This document shows positions 33,189 through 44,139 of a stretch of 64,000 nucleotides of DNA, piece by piece (positions within the stretch are counted from its first letter, which is position 1; every line of letters begins with the position of its first letter). The stretch is from Hygrocybe punicea. Its lineage: Eukaryota > Basidiomycota > Agaricomycetes > Agaricales > Hygrophoraceae. The notes beneath the pieces were generated by a model, which made no database searches, was not told the DNA's origin, and saw nothing but the letters and a program-made list of their open reading frames with translations. Position numbers and translations under genes: made by a program. Location of the stretch: assembly GCA_963556145.1 (NCBI GenBank), contig OY744462.1, positions 434,001 through 498,000 of the forward strand, in the 5' to 3' direction.

Positions 33189-34555
33189 TTGAAAAATATG
33201 GATTTTCAGAACAGTTCCAGAGAGAGGCTAAGCTCAGTGATGATGGGCAGAAGGTGAAAAAAAAAGGGATGCGTCACCGTTTATGGTAATCACATGTTGC
33301 AGTGGGTAACCACCAGTTGGGATCACATGACATCCAGATTCAAGTGTTGACAGTAATTGTACAAAGTTATTACACTGGGAAATGTGGTAGTTTTCAATAC
33401 AAAATTATTTATTCATGTAGTTGGCCAACTCCAGCCCTGTGAGGCCCGAAAGTTTGCATTCATCTCCCTTGCAAACACATTGTGTCTGCTCCAGATTGGC
33501 TCAGTGTCATTGGCATAACTGGTATGTGATTTCCTTGGGATTTGTTGCTCATATTCATTTAGTTCACATGTCTACTTTATTTATTGGGTATGTTCCTTTT
33601 TCCACAGGTAGGTATTGCCTTGGACATATTTGCATCCAGGTAAGTGATTTCCATCACCTGATTACTAACAGTACTCTTTTCAAGGTTTACTTCGCAGTGA
33701 ATATGTTGGCATCTCAGCATGCCCAACCATCGGTGGCTGGTCCTCAGCAATGAGCACTAGCTACTATGGGTCTTCAATTAGGAATTCAGGGAGGGTGAAT
33801 CCACCTGAGTTCCTTGCTAGGCAACCTACTTGTAGCGGGCCTGGTGGCATTGACAAAATTTTATTGGGTAAGTCTCATTTTCATTATTAATCTTTGTATT
33901 AGTGACATTGTACCAACAGGTGATGTCTTTCATTTGTCTCAAGTTTTTGTATTGTGTATTGTTCATATATTTCCATTGTCTGTTCCACAATGGTTGTTCT
34001 GTGTTACAAACATTTTGGACTTTGTCAGTCAGTCTTAATCAAGAAGGAGAAGAGCTTTTCCTTCGAGATTGAGATGGAATGACTTTTCTTTGAAACTTTG
34101 TTTTCTTCAAAGAGTTCTTTTCACACTCAAATCTGTTATTTCAAATTGTTGTACTTTATGCATGTAATGTGAAGTGTTATTAGCCAGCATAGAGTATTTA
34201 TTGAATTTTAACCCTAACCCTAAGTCACTGGCAGAAAAGTTGGGCGGTGCATGGAAATAATATTCAGACATCTGCTGAAGATGAAAATACTTGAGTACAT
34301 AGAAGAATCTTACTTGATTGAACTAGCATCTTGTCATGTATTTGGTTGTCTGAAACTTGACCAGACAAGATAAGTCTCCCAGATTGCCCAGTCACACCTA
34401 TTGGCTAGATGATATGACCACTTCTTGTAAAAACCAGCTCATGTTTGTGGAGCAAAATATTTCCCAGTATGAACAAATTCCCACAAGATGTGGTTCCATG
34501 GTAGGCCAAGGACCATTAGTTGACTGGTCAATGTACCCCATACTGTTGGTCAACC
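33189..34555. other. Unassigned AT-rich region
   Basis: No gene is recognised. Between 33520 and 33660 there are several intron-like GTATGT/GTAAGT...CAG intervals, but the exons between them are too short to judge. Two telomere-like CCCTAA units occur at 34211-34224. Confidence 0.3.
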
Positions 34556-34559
34556 TATG

Positions 34560-34870
34560 CTGACTGGCCAGCCAATGGATTGCTGGTCAATCACATTTCT
34601 CAGCTAATCAGCCAACCTAGGGTGGATGACTAGCCAATATTTGCCAGGGGTTGGCAAACCCATGCTTTCTGGCCAACCCAAATATCCATGCTGGTTGGCA
34701 AAACCATGCTTGATGGGATGCCCATACATGTCAGTAGGTCGGCCAACTCATGCTTGATGGCCAGCCAATATATCCTGTGGGTTGGCCATCCCACATCTGA
34801 TGGGCAGCCAATATATGGCAGACGGTCAGCCAACCCATGCCTGCTGGGGAGCCAATATACTATGCTCATG
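34560..34870. repeat. TTGGCCAACCCATG-word satellite
   Basis: Degenerate units of about 36-45 bp containing TTGGCCAACCCATGC, TGATGGCCAGCCAATAT and variants, built around the palindrome TTGGCCAA. Confidence 0.7.
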
Positions 34871-35169
34871 GCAATAGCTTCCTATAGGATAATCAAGTCT
34901 CTAGTAGTAACTGAACTAACAGTTAATGTAACCTCTCAGCTAATACTAGGTTTAGTATACTGTAATTTCCATTCTCTTGCCCTCTCAAAGTTGATTTATG
35001 TCCTCCCTTTGCCACTTATAAATCTTTATCATTGTGTAGCACAAAATGAAGGGTAAAGTTTGTGTCTGAGCTAATGAAAAGCAAGGAAAATAAATTATAA
35101 TTTAAAACTTAGTAAAAAGTGAGTGATGATCAAGCAGATGGCCTATGTCTGTATTACTAAAAATAAAGA

Positions 35170-35575
35170 GAAAGAACACTCCAAACATCCCTAGTGAGAA
35201 GGAGGCATAGACCTATGTCACCTCACTATAGCAGGAGGCCTGAAACACTCCAAACACTCCTAGTTAGAAGGAAGTATAGATCTATGTTCACCTCACTATA
35301 GCAGGAGGCCTGAAACACTCAGAACACCCCTAGTTAGAAGGAAGCATAGACTTATGTCCACGTCACTATAGCAGGAGGCTTGAAACACTCAGAGTCTCCG
35401 AACACCCCTAGTTAGAAGGAAGCATAAACTTATGTCCACGTCACTATAACAGGAGGCTTGAAACACTCAGAACACCTCTAGTTAGATGGAGGCATAGATC
35501 TATATTCAAAATCTATCTAAGGTGAAAATATATATACCTGAAAAACTCAAAACACCTCTAGTTAGAGGGAAGCTT
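35170..35575. repeat. About 70-bp tandem repeat, five to six units
   Basis: Units contain GAAACACTC, ACCCCTAGTTAGAAGGAAGC, TTATGTCCACGTCACTATAG and CAGGAGG. The spacing is 70-85 bp and some units carry a small insertion. Confidence 0.85.
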
Positions 35576-35709
35576 CGACCTATATCCTCCCTCTAATATG
35601 AGGGGTTAGGTGGGAGTCACTGGTGCAGACGAGGCAAGTAAAACAATGTGAGGACACATTGGGACTCTGGGGGAATTACTCGTTGGAGCCGCACTTGCTA
35701 GATCCTCAA

Positions 35710-36095
35710 TGACACCCGGGCCTCCAGTTGGATCGCGAGAACATCGACATGAGGATGCCTCATGTGCGCCTCATGGTGAACACATGGTGGAGTTGGACAT
35801 GTTGTGGCTTTATGGTTGTATTTCTATTTACCTCCCCTCAAGGCCAGTCACTATATATACTGTTCTTGTTGTTGGTTCGGACTTTTTCTTCTTTTCCTTT
35901 CTTTACGTTTAGTCTGGTTCTTGGGGCAGACCCCCTTATCTTGGGTAACCCCCACGGCTCACAATGACTTTAGACCTCGAACGCCCCCCTTGTAGCAGTG
36001 TTATCTACCAATGAAACTGCTGTTCTCCCCTCTGGAAACCGCCCCCCTGTTAAGTTGATTGTTGCTGGAGCCCGCTGCAGAAGCGATCCGTAACA
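35710..36095 (+). repeat. LTR-like repeat, copy 2
   Basis: Begins TGACACCCGGGCC and ends GATCCGTAACA, with a TATATA box near 35860. It is the inverted counterpart of 16984-17381. No matching flanking duplication is seen. Immediately after it lies a CACTCCCTC tract, so no retroelement interior follows. Confidence 0.6.
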
Positions 36096-36331
36096 CTTGG
36101 TGTCCTCACCCTCACTCCCTCCCTCCTGCCCTCCCTCACTCCGTCTCTGGCTCACTCCCTCACACACTCACTCCCTCCCTCCTGCTCACCCTCACTCCCT
36201 CACTCCTGCCCTCCCTCACTCCCCCGTTCCTTTGTGTCCTCACCCTCACTCCCTCCCTCCTGCCCTCTCTCACTCCATCTCTGGCTCACTCTCTCACCCA
36301 CTCACACCCTCCCTCCTGCTCGCCCTCACTC
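36096..36331. repeat. CACTCCCTC low-complexity tract
   Basis: Pyrimidine-rich CTCACTCCCTCCCTCCTGCC repeats directly outside the left end of the palindrome. The same sequence type lies outside its right end. Confidence 0.85.
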
Positions 36332-38162
36332 CACTTCAGGCTACCCCCAAACCTGAACAACTAGTTACAACTCACCTCTAGTACTGAACCATCTACATGT
36401 TGGTAAAAGTACTGGGCAGCCCTGGGACGAAACCATCGTCCCTGGGATGATACGTTGGGACGTCCCATTGTCCCTGGTCCGGTGTATGGGATGGCCCATG
36501 GGACGACATTTGGTGTTGTGGGGGTGTCTGGGGGCATTTGGGACGTCCCTTCCGTAGCTATTCAATAGAAATCTCAGAGTGATGACAGCATCTAATTATA
36601 AATTTCCAGGCCTTGTCATGGCCACTATGGGTACCATGGGTGCTATGGCATAGTATAAGATTGTATATACTTATTCTTTTGAGAGTCACAGAGCTGATTG
36701 TCCTTCAAGGTCAGTGGCAGGGTGTGGAGATACAGCAGTTGTTTCAACATGTAAAGACAGAAGGAGTGGGAGAGGGAGATGTTGGGTAATGAGATGGGAA
36801 AGAGGGGGAGGATTGAGGGTGTGCTTCTGGTAAACCAATCCCTTGTGCATGTGGCAAGCTGAAGCTTGTAGGGGAGTAAGTGAGCAGAGCATGCATGATA
36901 TACAAAGAAAAGTAGGGCTACATATGCAGAGGAGGCTGAGCTGAAAATTAAACACGTGTATTATGAAGAGCATTTGATCAGGATATCAGTGGTTATTACA
37001 TTATTGGCTGTGCATACAATGGCTGACTGGGAAGCAGATGCAGAGGAGAGATCTGAAATTAGAGTGTGTCTTGAGGACAGAAGGAGACATCTCACAGAGG
37101 CTTTATTGGGACATCCCACAGGCTCGTCTGGGATGTCCCTGTCGCTGAGGCTTTCGGACATCCCTGTCATCTTGTGTGACATCCCACCAAGGCTTTGGGA
37201 CGTCCCACAGCCTTGTCTGGGACATCCCTGCCAGCTTGTGGGACGTCCCACAGCCTTGTTTGAGACATCCCTGTCAGCTTGTGGGACGTCCCAAAGCCTC
37301 GGTGGGACAACCCACAACCTTGTCTGGGACATCCCACAGCCTTGTTTGGGACGTCCCTGCCAGCTTGTGGGATGTCCCACCGAGGCTTTGGGATGTCCCA
37401 CAGCCTTGTCTGGGACGTCCCTGTCAGCTTGTGGGACGTCCCTGCCAGCTTGTGGGACATCCCAACAAGGCTTTGGGACGTCCCACAGCCTTGTCTGGGA
37501 TGTCCCTGTCAGCTTGTGAGATGTCCCACCAAGGCTTTGGGACGTCCCACAGCCTTGTTTGGGACATCCCTGTCAGCTTGTGGGACATCCCACCAAAGCT
37601 TTGGGACGTCCCACAGCCTTGTCTGGGACATCTCTGTCAGCTTGTGGGACATCCCACAACCTTGTCTGGGACATCCCTCTCAGCTTGTGGGACATCCCAC
37701 CAAGGCTTTGGGACGTCCCACAGCCTTGTCTGGGACGTCCCTGTTAGCTTTTGGGATGTCCCACAGTCAGTTTGTGGGATGTCCCACAACCTGGTGTGGA
37801 CATCCCAATGTACAGGCTTTTGGGACTGCCTGCTTGCTCAGCATCTGCTAAGTCATACAATAATAATCATACCCATCCACATCTTACATAATTTTAAATA
37901 ATTTACATTTAGCAACTACTTAAAATAGATACAGCAAATCAAATAATTATTTTACCTAAATACATGGTATTCTACTTATCAGGGGAGAGGCAGGGAGGTG
38001 GAGGTGGAGGAGAGGACAGGAGAGGGAGCAATGGCAGGGGCAATGGCAGGGGGTGGGCAAGGGGAGAAGGACAGGAGGTGGATGGGAGGTGGGGATGGCA
38101 GGGCAGGAGATAGGCAGGGGAGAAGGGGCAGGTTAGGAAGGGACAGACTAGGAGACAGTCAG
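36332..38162 (+). repeat. Giant palindrome, left outer arm (modular family copy 4)
   Basis: Every position x pairs with 78343 - x in 40181-42011 with no length difference, so the 1,831-bp arms are practically identical. Order from outside in: unique sequence, satellite of GGGACGTCCC words, AT block (37800-37980), GA-rich tract (37980-38162). The arm is interrupted at 38163 by an inserted element. Confidence 0.97.
37110..37810. repeat. GGGACGTCCC satellite, left arm
   Basis: Units built from GGGACGTCCC or GGGACATCCC plus CACAGCCTTGTCTGGGA or CTGTCAGCTTGTGGGA. The central decamer is a perfect palindrome. Long frames in all directions (up to 241 codons) only restate the repeat. Confidence 0.95.
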
Positions 38163-38323
38163 TGTCACGACTAGCGGTCGTGTGATGGATCGGCGGTTCA
38201 AACGGTTGCACGATGTCGACAGTAATAGAGGTAGGGTCTTTCAGGGATAAGGTTTAGATGTTGTTTTTGGGTGAAGTTTGTTACGTCTAGTACGACTGCT
38301 AGGAGTAATACAAGAGGTCAAAG

Positions 38324-38731
38324 TTAGGGTAAACTACGTGTAGCGCGATGTCTTTTATACCATCCCTCCCCCTCCGCAGTACCAGTGACGCGTCGTAAAG
38401 GCGACTCGCTCCGTCGTGTTGGTGGGTCTACGTCTCCCCCGGCATTGGGGCGATTTGTGATCATGCCGGGCTGGCGTGCGGATTCGTCACCAGATCCGTA
38501 AGCGTCCGAGTACGCGTCATCACGGCTGTCTCGTTCTTCATGCGGGGATTCGCTGCCATGTGACGTGTCGTTGCTGCGTATCGTGGGGGGTCGGAATGCC
38601 TCGAACGTTGATAGGGGGATCTCGGGATCGGCGGTGATGGGGGTTCGTTGCGCCCCTCGGCATATCGCGGTGAGGATGAAAGTATATACGATAATGATGG
38701 CGATGATGGCGGCGATAACGGATTGGGTCAT
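38324..38731 (-). CDS. Small single-pass membrane protein of the two-gene element
   Basis: 135 residues starting at MTQSVIAAIIAIIIVYTFIL, which gives an N-terminal transmembrane segment (about residues 4-24). A hydrophilic tail rich in Ser, Asp, Arg and Pro follows. The block DPEIPLS...RPPTIRSNDTS is shared with the second copy at 51098-51331 (NPEIPLS...LPPTIRCRDSTS), so it is a conserved gene and not a chance frame. The ATG at 38731 is chosen because the membrane segment follows it at once and the longer frame would run into the shared promoter region. It is divergent from the CCHC gene, 228 bp between start codons. No family is recognised. Confidence 0.65.
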   Translation of the reverse strand: MTQSVIAAIIAIIIVYTFILTAICRGAQRTPITADPEIPLSTFEAFRPPTIRSNDTSHGSESPHEERDSRDDAYSDAYGSGDESARQPGMITNRPNAGGDVDPPTRRSESPLRRVTGTAEGEGWYKRHRATRSLP

Positions 38732-38959
38732 GATTGGAGGGTGTTTGTGCGTGGGTGGTGAAAGTGGGTGTCTTATTGTCCCTGTGCGTGATGAGAGTGG
38801 TCTGTGGTGTTCTGTGAGAGTCGGGGGTTTCAACCTCCGGTCACGTGTCGTTCTCACGGGTTCGTTGATGAAGTGGTAGAGGTTTCTTCCTGATCGGGAG
38901 TGGGCCTCCGTTCGGTATAAAGTGTGGTTGGATTCTTCGTCTCATCTCTCATCAATGCG
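38732..38959. promoter_or_regulatory. Shared divergent promoter region of the two-gene element
   Basis: The 228 bp between the two start codons holds a TATA-like GGTATAAAG at 38915-38923, about 40 bp before the ATG of the CCHC gene. The opposite gene has no clear TATA. Confidence 0.45.
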
Positions 38960-39568
38960 ATGTTTCCCCACTCATGCCATCGTCTCATATTCTTCAAACG
39001 TTCTGCCCTCTTTAACCCGTCCCGCCCTGTCGCGGTTAATTGTATTACGCACGACTTCGCCTGCCGCCTCTCCGACTCTGATCGGGATTTGTATTGGGCT
39101 ACTGGTCGTTGTTTCGCTTGCGGGAAGGCCAAGCATCGTACGGAGTGTTGCCACCTTGTTGCGCGCAACAAGAGGCTTCTGTGCGAGCTTCTGGCCGACC
39201 CGTTCGGTAAGTTCTGTCTTTCTCGGGGTGTTTGGTTATTGTTCTGATGGTTCTTTGTGATAGCGTTGGATGATGCGTTCCCGCCCTCGGACTACTCGTC
39301 CGAGGACTCGATGCCGTCGCTCGCGACGAAGGTTTCCTGGGGGTCCGACTCCGACGAGGACTTCTGGCCCCGGGACGCCTACGTGGACACCGGGGCGCCC
39401 TTCGGGCTGCGTGAGTCCCAGCCTCGTCTTCCCTTCGGCATCGCTGACACGTTTAGGCGCAATTGCCGTGCAGCGATCGAACGGGCGTTGGAAGACCAGA
39501 TTCGTGGCCTCGTTGAGGACGCCGTCCTCCAGGAGGTAATTAAGGAGGAGTATCTCGTAGATGAATAG
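38960..39568 (+). CDS. CCHC zinc-knuckle protein with DTG motif, two exons
   Basis: Exon 1 is 38960-39206 (247 nt) and exon 2 is 39264-39568 (305 nt), with a 57-bp intron (GTAAGT...GATAG). Together they make 183 codons in frame. Residues CFACGKAKHRTECC fit C-x2-C-x4-H-x4-C exactly, the retroviral-type knuckle that binds nucleic acid. Exon 2 is acidic (SDSDEDF), contains YVDTGAPFG, reminiscent of the D-T/S-G-A site of retropepsins, and ends in a predicted helix (IERALEDQIRGLVEDAVLQE). In the second copy (50436-50930) exon 1 has the same length, and knuckle, intron position and VDTG are kept. This suggests a minimal Gag-like protein, by inference only. Confidence 0.75.
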
Positions 39569-39792
39569 ATACTCCTTGATCGTAATAGTCGCACTCCCTT
39601 TCGGGGAGTTGTAGTCGTAGTCTGGTTCGGTCCCGCCCCTTCAAGGGGCTTGTAAATGTAAAAGCTCTTCCCCCTGCTCCGCAGAGTGTGTGAATCGTAA
39701 GGGTTTGTCTGACAATCTGTCAAAGATCGTCATGAAAATAAGTGGTATCTGAGGAAAAATGTATGGGGGTGACGTATTTTCATGACAGTCAG

Positions 39793-40180
39793 GGGGAGAA
39801 TGGAAAGGAGGAGGGAGGAGGGGGAGGGGAAAGGAGGGAAAGGGAGGGCCCAACAAAATTACATACCGGTGTTCCCTGGTCTCTACACCCCTCCTAACCA
39901 ACAACAGCAACAACGGCAACGGCAATGACGAGGACGGGGACAGTGAGGACAGCAAGGACGGCAGGGACGGGGACAGGGACAGGGATGAAAACGACGAGGA
40001 CGAGGGCGACGGGGATGGGGATGAGGACGAGGACGAGGACGGGGACGGGGACGAGGACAGGAACAAGGCCGAGGACACGGAGGGGTGTAGAGACCAGGGA
40101 ACACCGGTATGTAATTTTGTTGGGCCCTCCCTTTCCCTCCTTTCCCCTCCCCCTCCTCCCTCCTCCTTTCCATTCTCCCC
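39793..40180. repeat. Inner arms and loop of the giant palindrome
   Basis: 39793-39895 pairs with 40079-40180 (sum 79973). The loop between (about 39896-40078) is a GACGAGGACGGGGAC-type tract. Before the element was inserted, these arms continued the outer arms without a break. Confidence 0.9.
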
Positions 40181-42011
40181 CTGACTGTCTCCTAGTCTGT
40201 CCCTTCCTAACCTGCCCCTTCTCCCCTGCCTATCTCCTGCCCTGCCATCCCCACCTCCCATCCACCTCCTGTCCTTCTCCCCTTGCCCACCCCCTGCCAT
40301 TGCCCCTGCCATTGCTCCCTCTCCTGTCCTCTCCTCCACCTCCACCTCCCTGCCTCTCCCCTGATAAGTAGAATACCATGTATTTAGGTAAAATAATTAT
40401 TTGATTTGCTGTATCTATTTTAAGTAGTTGCTAAATGTAAATTATTTAAAATTATGTAAGATGTGGATGGGTATGATTATTATTGTATGACTTAGCAGAT
40501 GCTGAGCAAGCAGGCAGTCCCAAAAGCCTGTACATTGGGATGTCCACACCAGGTTGTGGGACATCCCACAAACTGACTGTGGGACATCCCAAAAGCTAAC
40601 AGGGACGTCCCAGACAAGGCTGTGGGACGTCCCAAAGCCTTGGTGGGATGTCCCACAAGCTGAGAGGGATGTCCCAGACAAGGTTGTGGGATGTCCCACA
40701 AGCTGACAGAGATGTCCCAGACAAGGCTGTGGGACGTCCCAAAGCTTTGGTGGGATGTCCCACAAGCTGACAGGGATGTCCCAAACAAGGCTGTGGGACG
40801 TCCCAAAGCCTTGGTGGGACATCTCACAAGCTGACAGGGACATCCCAGACAAGGCTGTGGGACGTCCCAAAGCCTTGTTGGGATGTCCCACAAGCTGGCA
40901 GGGACGTCCCACAAGCTGACAGGGACGTCCCAGACAAGGCTGTGGGACATCCCAAAGCCTCGGTGGGACATCCCACAAGCTGGCAGGGACGTCCCAAACA
41001 AGGCTGTGGGATGTCCCAGACAAGGTTGTGGGTTGTCCCACCGAGGCTTTGGGACGTCCCACAAGCTGACAGGGATGTCTCAAACAAGGCTGTGGGACGT
41101 CCCACAAGCTGGCAGGGATGTCCCAGACAAGGCTGTGGGACGTCCCAAAGCCTTGGTGGGATGTCACACAAGATGACAGGGATGTCCGAAAGCCTCAGCG
41201 ACAGGGACATCCCAGACGAGCCTGTGGGATGTCCCAATAAAGCCTCTGTGAGATGTCTCCTTCTGTCCTCAAGACACACTCTAATTTCAGATCTCTCCTC
41301 TGCATCTGCTTCCCAGTCAGCCATTGTATGCACAGCCAATAATGTAATAACCACTGATATCCTGATCAAATGCTCTTCATAATACACGTGTTTAATTTTC
41401 AGCTCAGCCTCCTCTGCATATGTAGCCCTACTTTTCTTTGTATATCATGCATGCTCTGCTCACTTACTCCCCTACAAGCTTCAGCTTGCCACATGCACAA
41501 GGGATTGGTTTACCAGAAGCACACCCTCAATCCTCCCCCTCTTTCCCATCTCATTACCCAACATCTCCCTCTCCCACTCCTTCTGTCTTTACATGTTGAA
41601 ACAACTGCTGTATCTCCACACCCTGCCACTGACCTTGAAGGACAATCAGCTCTGTGACTCTCAAAAGAATAAGTATATACAATCTTATACTATGCCATAG
41701 CACCCATGGTACCCATAGTGGCCATGACAAGGCCTGGAAATTTATAATTAGATGCTGTCATCACTCTGAGATTTCTATTGAATAGCTACGGAAGGGACGT
41801 CCCAAATGCCCCCAGACACCCCCACAACACCAAATGTCGTCCCATGGGCCATCCCATACACCGGACCAGGGACAATGGGACGTCCCAACGTATCATCCCA
41901 GGGACGATGGTTTCGTCCCAGGGCTGCCCAGTACTTTTACCAACATGTAGATGGTTCAGTACTAGAGGTGAGTTGTAACTAGTTGTTCAGGTTTGGGGGT
42001 AGCCTGAAGTG
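40181..42011 (-). repeat. Giant palindrome, right outer arm
   Basis: Exact reverse complement of 36332-38162 and the uninterrupted version of the insertion site. It contains the satellite in reverse at 40533-41235. Confidence 0.97.
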
Positions 42012-42690
42012 CTCACTCCATCATGCACTCACTCCCTCACTCCCCCGTTCCTTGGTGTCCTCACCCTCACTCCCTCCCTCCTGCTCTCCCTCACTCCGGC
42101 TCTATCTCACTCCCTCACCCTCACTTCCTCCCTCCTGCCCTCCCTCCCTCCATGTCTAACTCACTCCCTCACCCACTCACTCCCTCACCCACCCACTCCT
42201 TCACCCACTCACTCCCTCACTCACTCACTCCTCTCACACTCGCACTCCCTCCCTTACTTCCTCCGTCCGTCCCTCACTCACTCCCCCACTCTCTTACTCC
42301 ATCTCTTCATCACTCCCTCATTCCCTCCAAATCCTTGTCTTCCTCACTCCATCACACTTGCACCCCCTCATTCCCTCCCTCACTCCTTCTCCTCCTCACT
42401 TCATCACATTGCACCCCCTCACTCCCTTCCTCCTTCCCTCCATCACTCCGTTCCTCCCTCTGTCACTTCCTCACTTCCTCACTTCCTCACTTCCTCCTTC
42501 CTTCCCTGCCTCACTCCTTCTCTTTCTCACTCCCTCACTCACTCAATCTCTCCCACTTCCTCACCTCCTCCTTCCCTTCATCTCTCTCTCCTTCTCTTCC
42601 TCTCTTCCTCCATTCCTCCCTCTCTTCCTCAATTCTCTCCATTTCTGTCTCCTTCCCTCATCTGCTTCTCTCCTTCCTTCTGTTCCCAGT
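42012..42690. repeat. CACTCCCTC pyrimidine tract
   Basis: Long CTCACTCCCTC and CTTCCTCACTTCC low complexity. Frames of 150-230 codons are Ser/Leu/Pro/His-rich translations of the repeat and not genes. Confidence 0.9.
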
Positions 42691-42719
42691 GAATACTTAT
42701 CACATATGCCAGCAACACT

Positions 42720-44130
42720 CCTGAACTCTTTGGCTGTCAACTTGGGCTGCTCTGCGTATTTCCATGCAACAAAACTCCTTAGACATTACATGTCATCAGG
42801 TGTACATTTTCCATGATCTGATGTCCACCAAAGCTGTTCACAGTTGGCCATCCCTTGGTGTTTGCACCTTTTGTCTCATATTTTGTTTCAGTATCACAAC
42901 AGTGCTGATCTGATACCAGAGGCCTTTCTCAATGGCAGCCTCCTGGTCATGCACAGTTAATCCAGCAAGAAGTTGCATTGACACCACATTACTACATAGT
43001 GTCTTGCCACACCTACAGGAAGAAGCTGGGCAAAATCACCTACAAATATGAAGTTGATGCCTTCAAATGGTAGTTCATATTTGTCAACACATTGCAACCT
43101 TTCCTTGAGCTGTGCAATGGCCATATTTTCAGACTTTTGTTACAGCTATTTGCAGAACTTAGGGCGGAAATGGTTTTTTTTTTTTTTTTGAAAATTTCTC
43201 AAAACCACCATATCTTATTCCAAACATGTTCAATTGCTCTAATATTTGGAATTTGAGGTCCCACAGAGAATCTCTAGGGGACTGTGTCTTCAGAAATTTC
43301 AAATAGCTGCTTTAATTTTTTTCAAAAAAATAGAGTACTTTCTCTCTGTGACCAACACTATTGGCCAACACAAATGCCTCTGGCTCTGAAAATATTATCT
43401 GCTATACCCATATACATCCTCTAGGAAACTGCCAATTCACTTTGCTCCTGATGTATACAGAACATTTATAATTAAATTTCTTGTGAAACTATTAGATTGA
43501 GTAACAACTATAGTCAAGCCAAAGATTTAATTATAAATGTTCTGTATACATTAGGAGAAAAGTGAATTGGCAGTTCCCTAGAGGATGTATATGGGTATAG
43601 CAGATAATATTTTCAGAGCCAGAGGCATTTGTGTTGGCCAATAGTGTTGGTCACAGAGAGAAAGTACTCTATTTTTTTGAAAAAGATTAAAGCAGCTATT
43701 TGAAATTTCTGAAGACACAGTCCCCTAGAGATTCTCTGTGGGATCTCAAATTCCTATTATTAGAGCAATTGAACATGTTTTGAATAAGATATGGTGGTTT
43801 TGAGAAGTTTTCAAAAAAAAAAAAAACCATTTCCGCCCTAAGTTCCGCAAATAGCTGTAACTACCAACTTGAATTTCTAGAAAAGAGTGATAGCATTATT
43901 TATTGCTGCTGCAGTCCTGTTGGTCCAAGAATAACAAACCTGTGTTGCTCCTTCTGTAGAGTAATGAACTGATTGTGAGAGATTGAATCACCTGAGACTT
44001 TCCTATACCTGCCATGCCTCTAATGTATATCTTTAGCTGCTCAGGGTCATGTTGAGTGGCATGGTTGGCAACAATTCAAAATGTCAATTCTTGCTCTTGT
44101 TTTAATGTCTTGTCCCTGACCATCGAACCT
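42720..44130 (-). pseudogene. Helitron Pif1-helicase relic
   Basis: The minus strand encodes INFIFVGDFAQLLPVG (near 43040) and DQEAAIE-like sequence (near 42940). Across the inserted MITE it encodes a Walker A segment GMAGIGKSQV (near 44010). These match motifs of the intact Helitron at 10068-16412 in the same order. Stops and frameshifts are frequent. It is a second, older Helitron lineage copy. Confidence 0.7.
43143..43857. mobile_element. Foldback MITE, Tc1/mariner-like ends, inserted in the Helitron relic
   Basis: Two arms of about 330 bp form an almost perfect inverted repeat with a central unpaired stretch of about 45 bp. Ends are CAGCTATTTGC and its complement, flanked by TA on both sides (43141-43142, 43858-43859). 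A T-run and the matching A-run lie 30 bp inside the ends. It has no coding capacity. The TA duplication fits mobilisation by a Tc1/mariner transposase. Confidence 0.75.
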
Positions 44131-44139
44131 ATGTGATCA

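Larger units (their letters stand above)
38163..39787. mobile_element. 1,625-bp two-gene mobile element with GTCAG target duplication
   Basis: Ends are TGTCACGA (38163) and TCATGACA (39787), an inverted TGTCAYGA. GTCAG is present on both sides (38158-38162, 39788-39792) but only once in the uninterrupted opposite arm of the palindrome (CTGAC at 40181-40185). The pairing constant changes from 78343 to 79973 across the insertion; the difference of 1,630 equals the element plus five bases. Each end also has its own hairpin (CACGAC...GTCGTG on the left; GTCATGAAAATA...TATTTTCATGAC on the right, 39729-39786). It carries two divergent genes and no recognisable transposase or reverse transcriptase. 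Confidence 0.9.

Noticed and set aside
34211..34224. CCCTAACCCTAA telomere-like sequence
   Set aside because: Only about two units; too short to mean an internal telomere or a telomere fusion.
37176..37901. 241-codon and 190-codon ORFs in the GGGACGTCCC satellite and their mirror images at 40442-41167
   Set aside because: The frames exist on both strands and merely translate the satellite; stop codons are absent by composition.
42009..42816. Ser/Leu/Pro/His-rich ORFs up to 233 codons
   Set aside because: Translations of the CACTCCCTC low-complexity tract in three frames.
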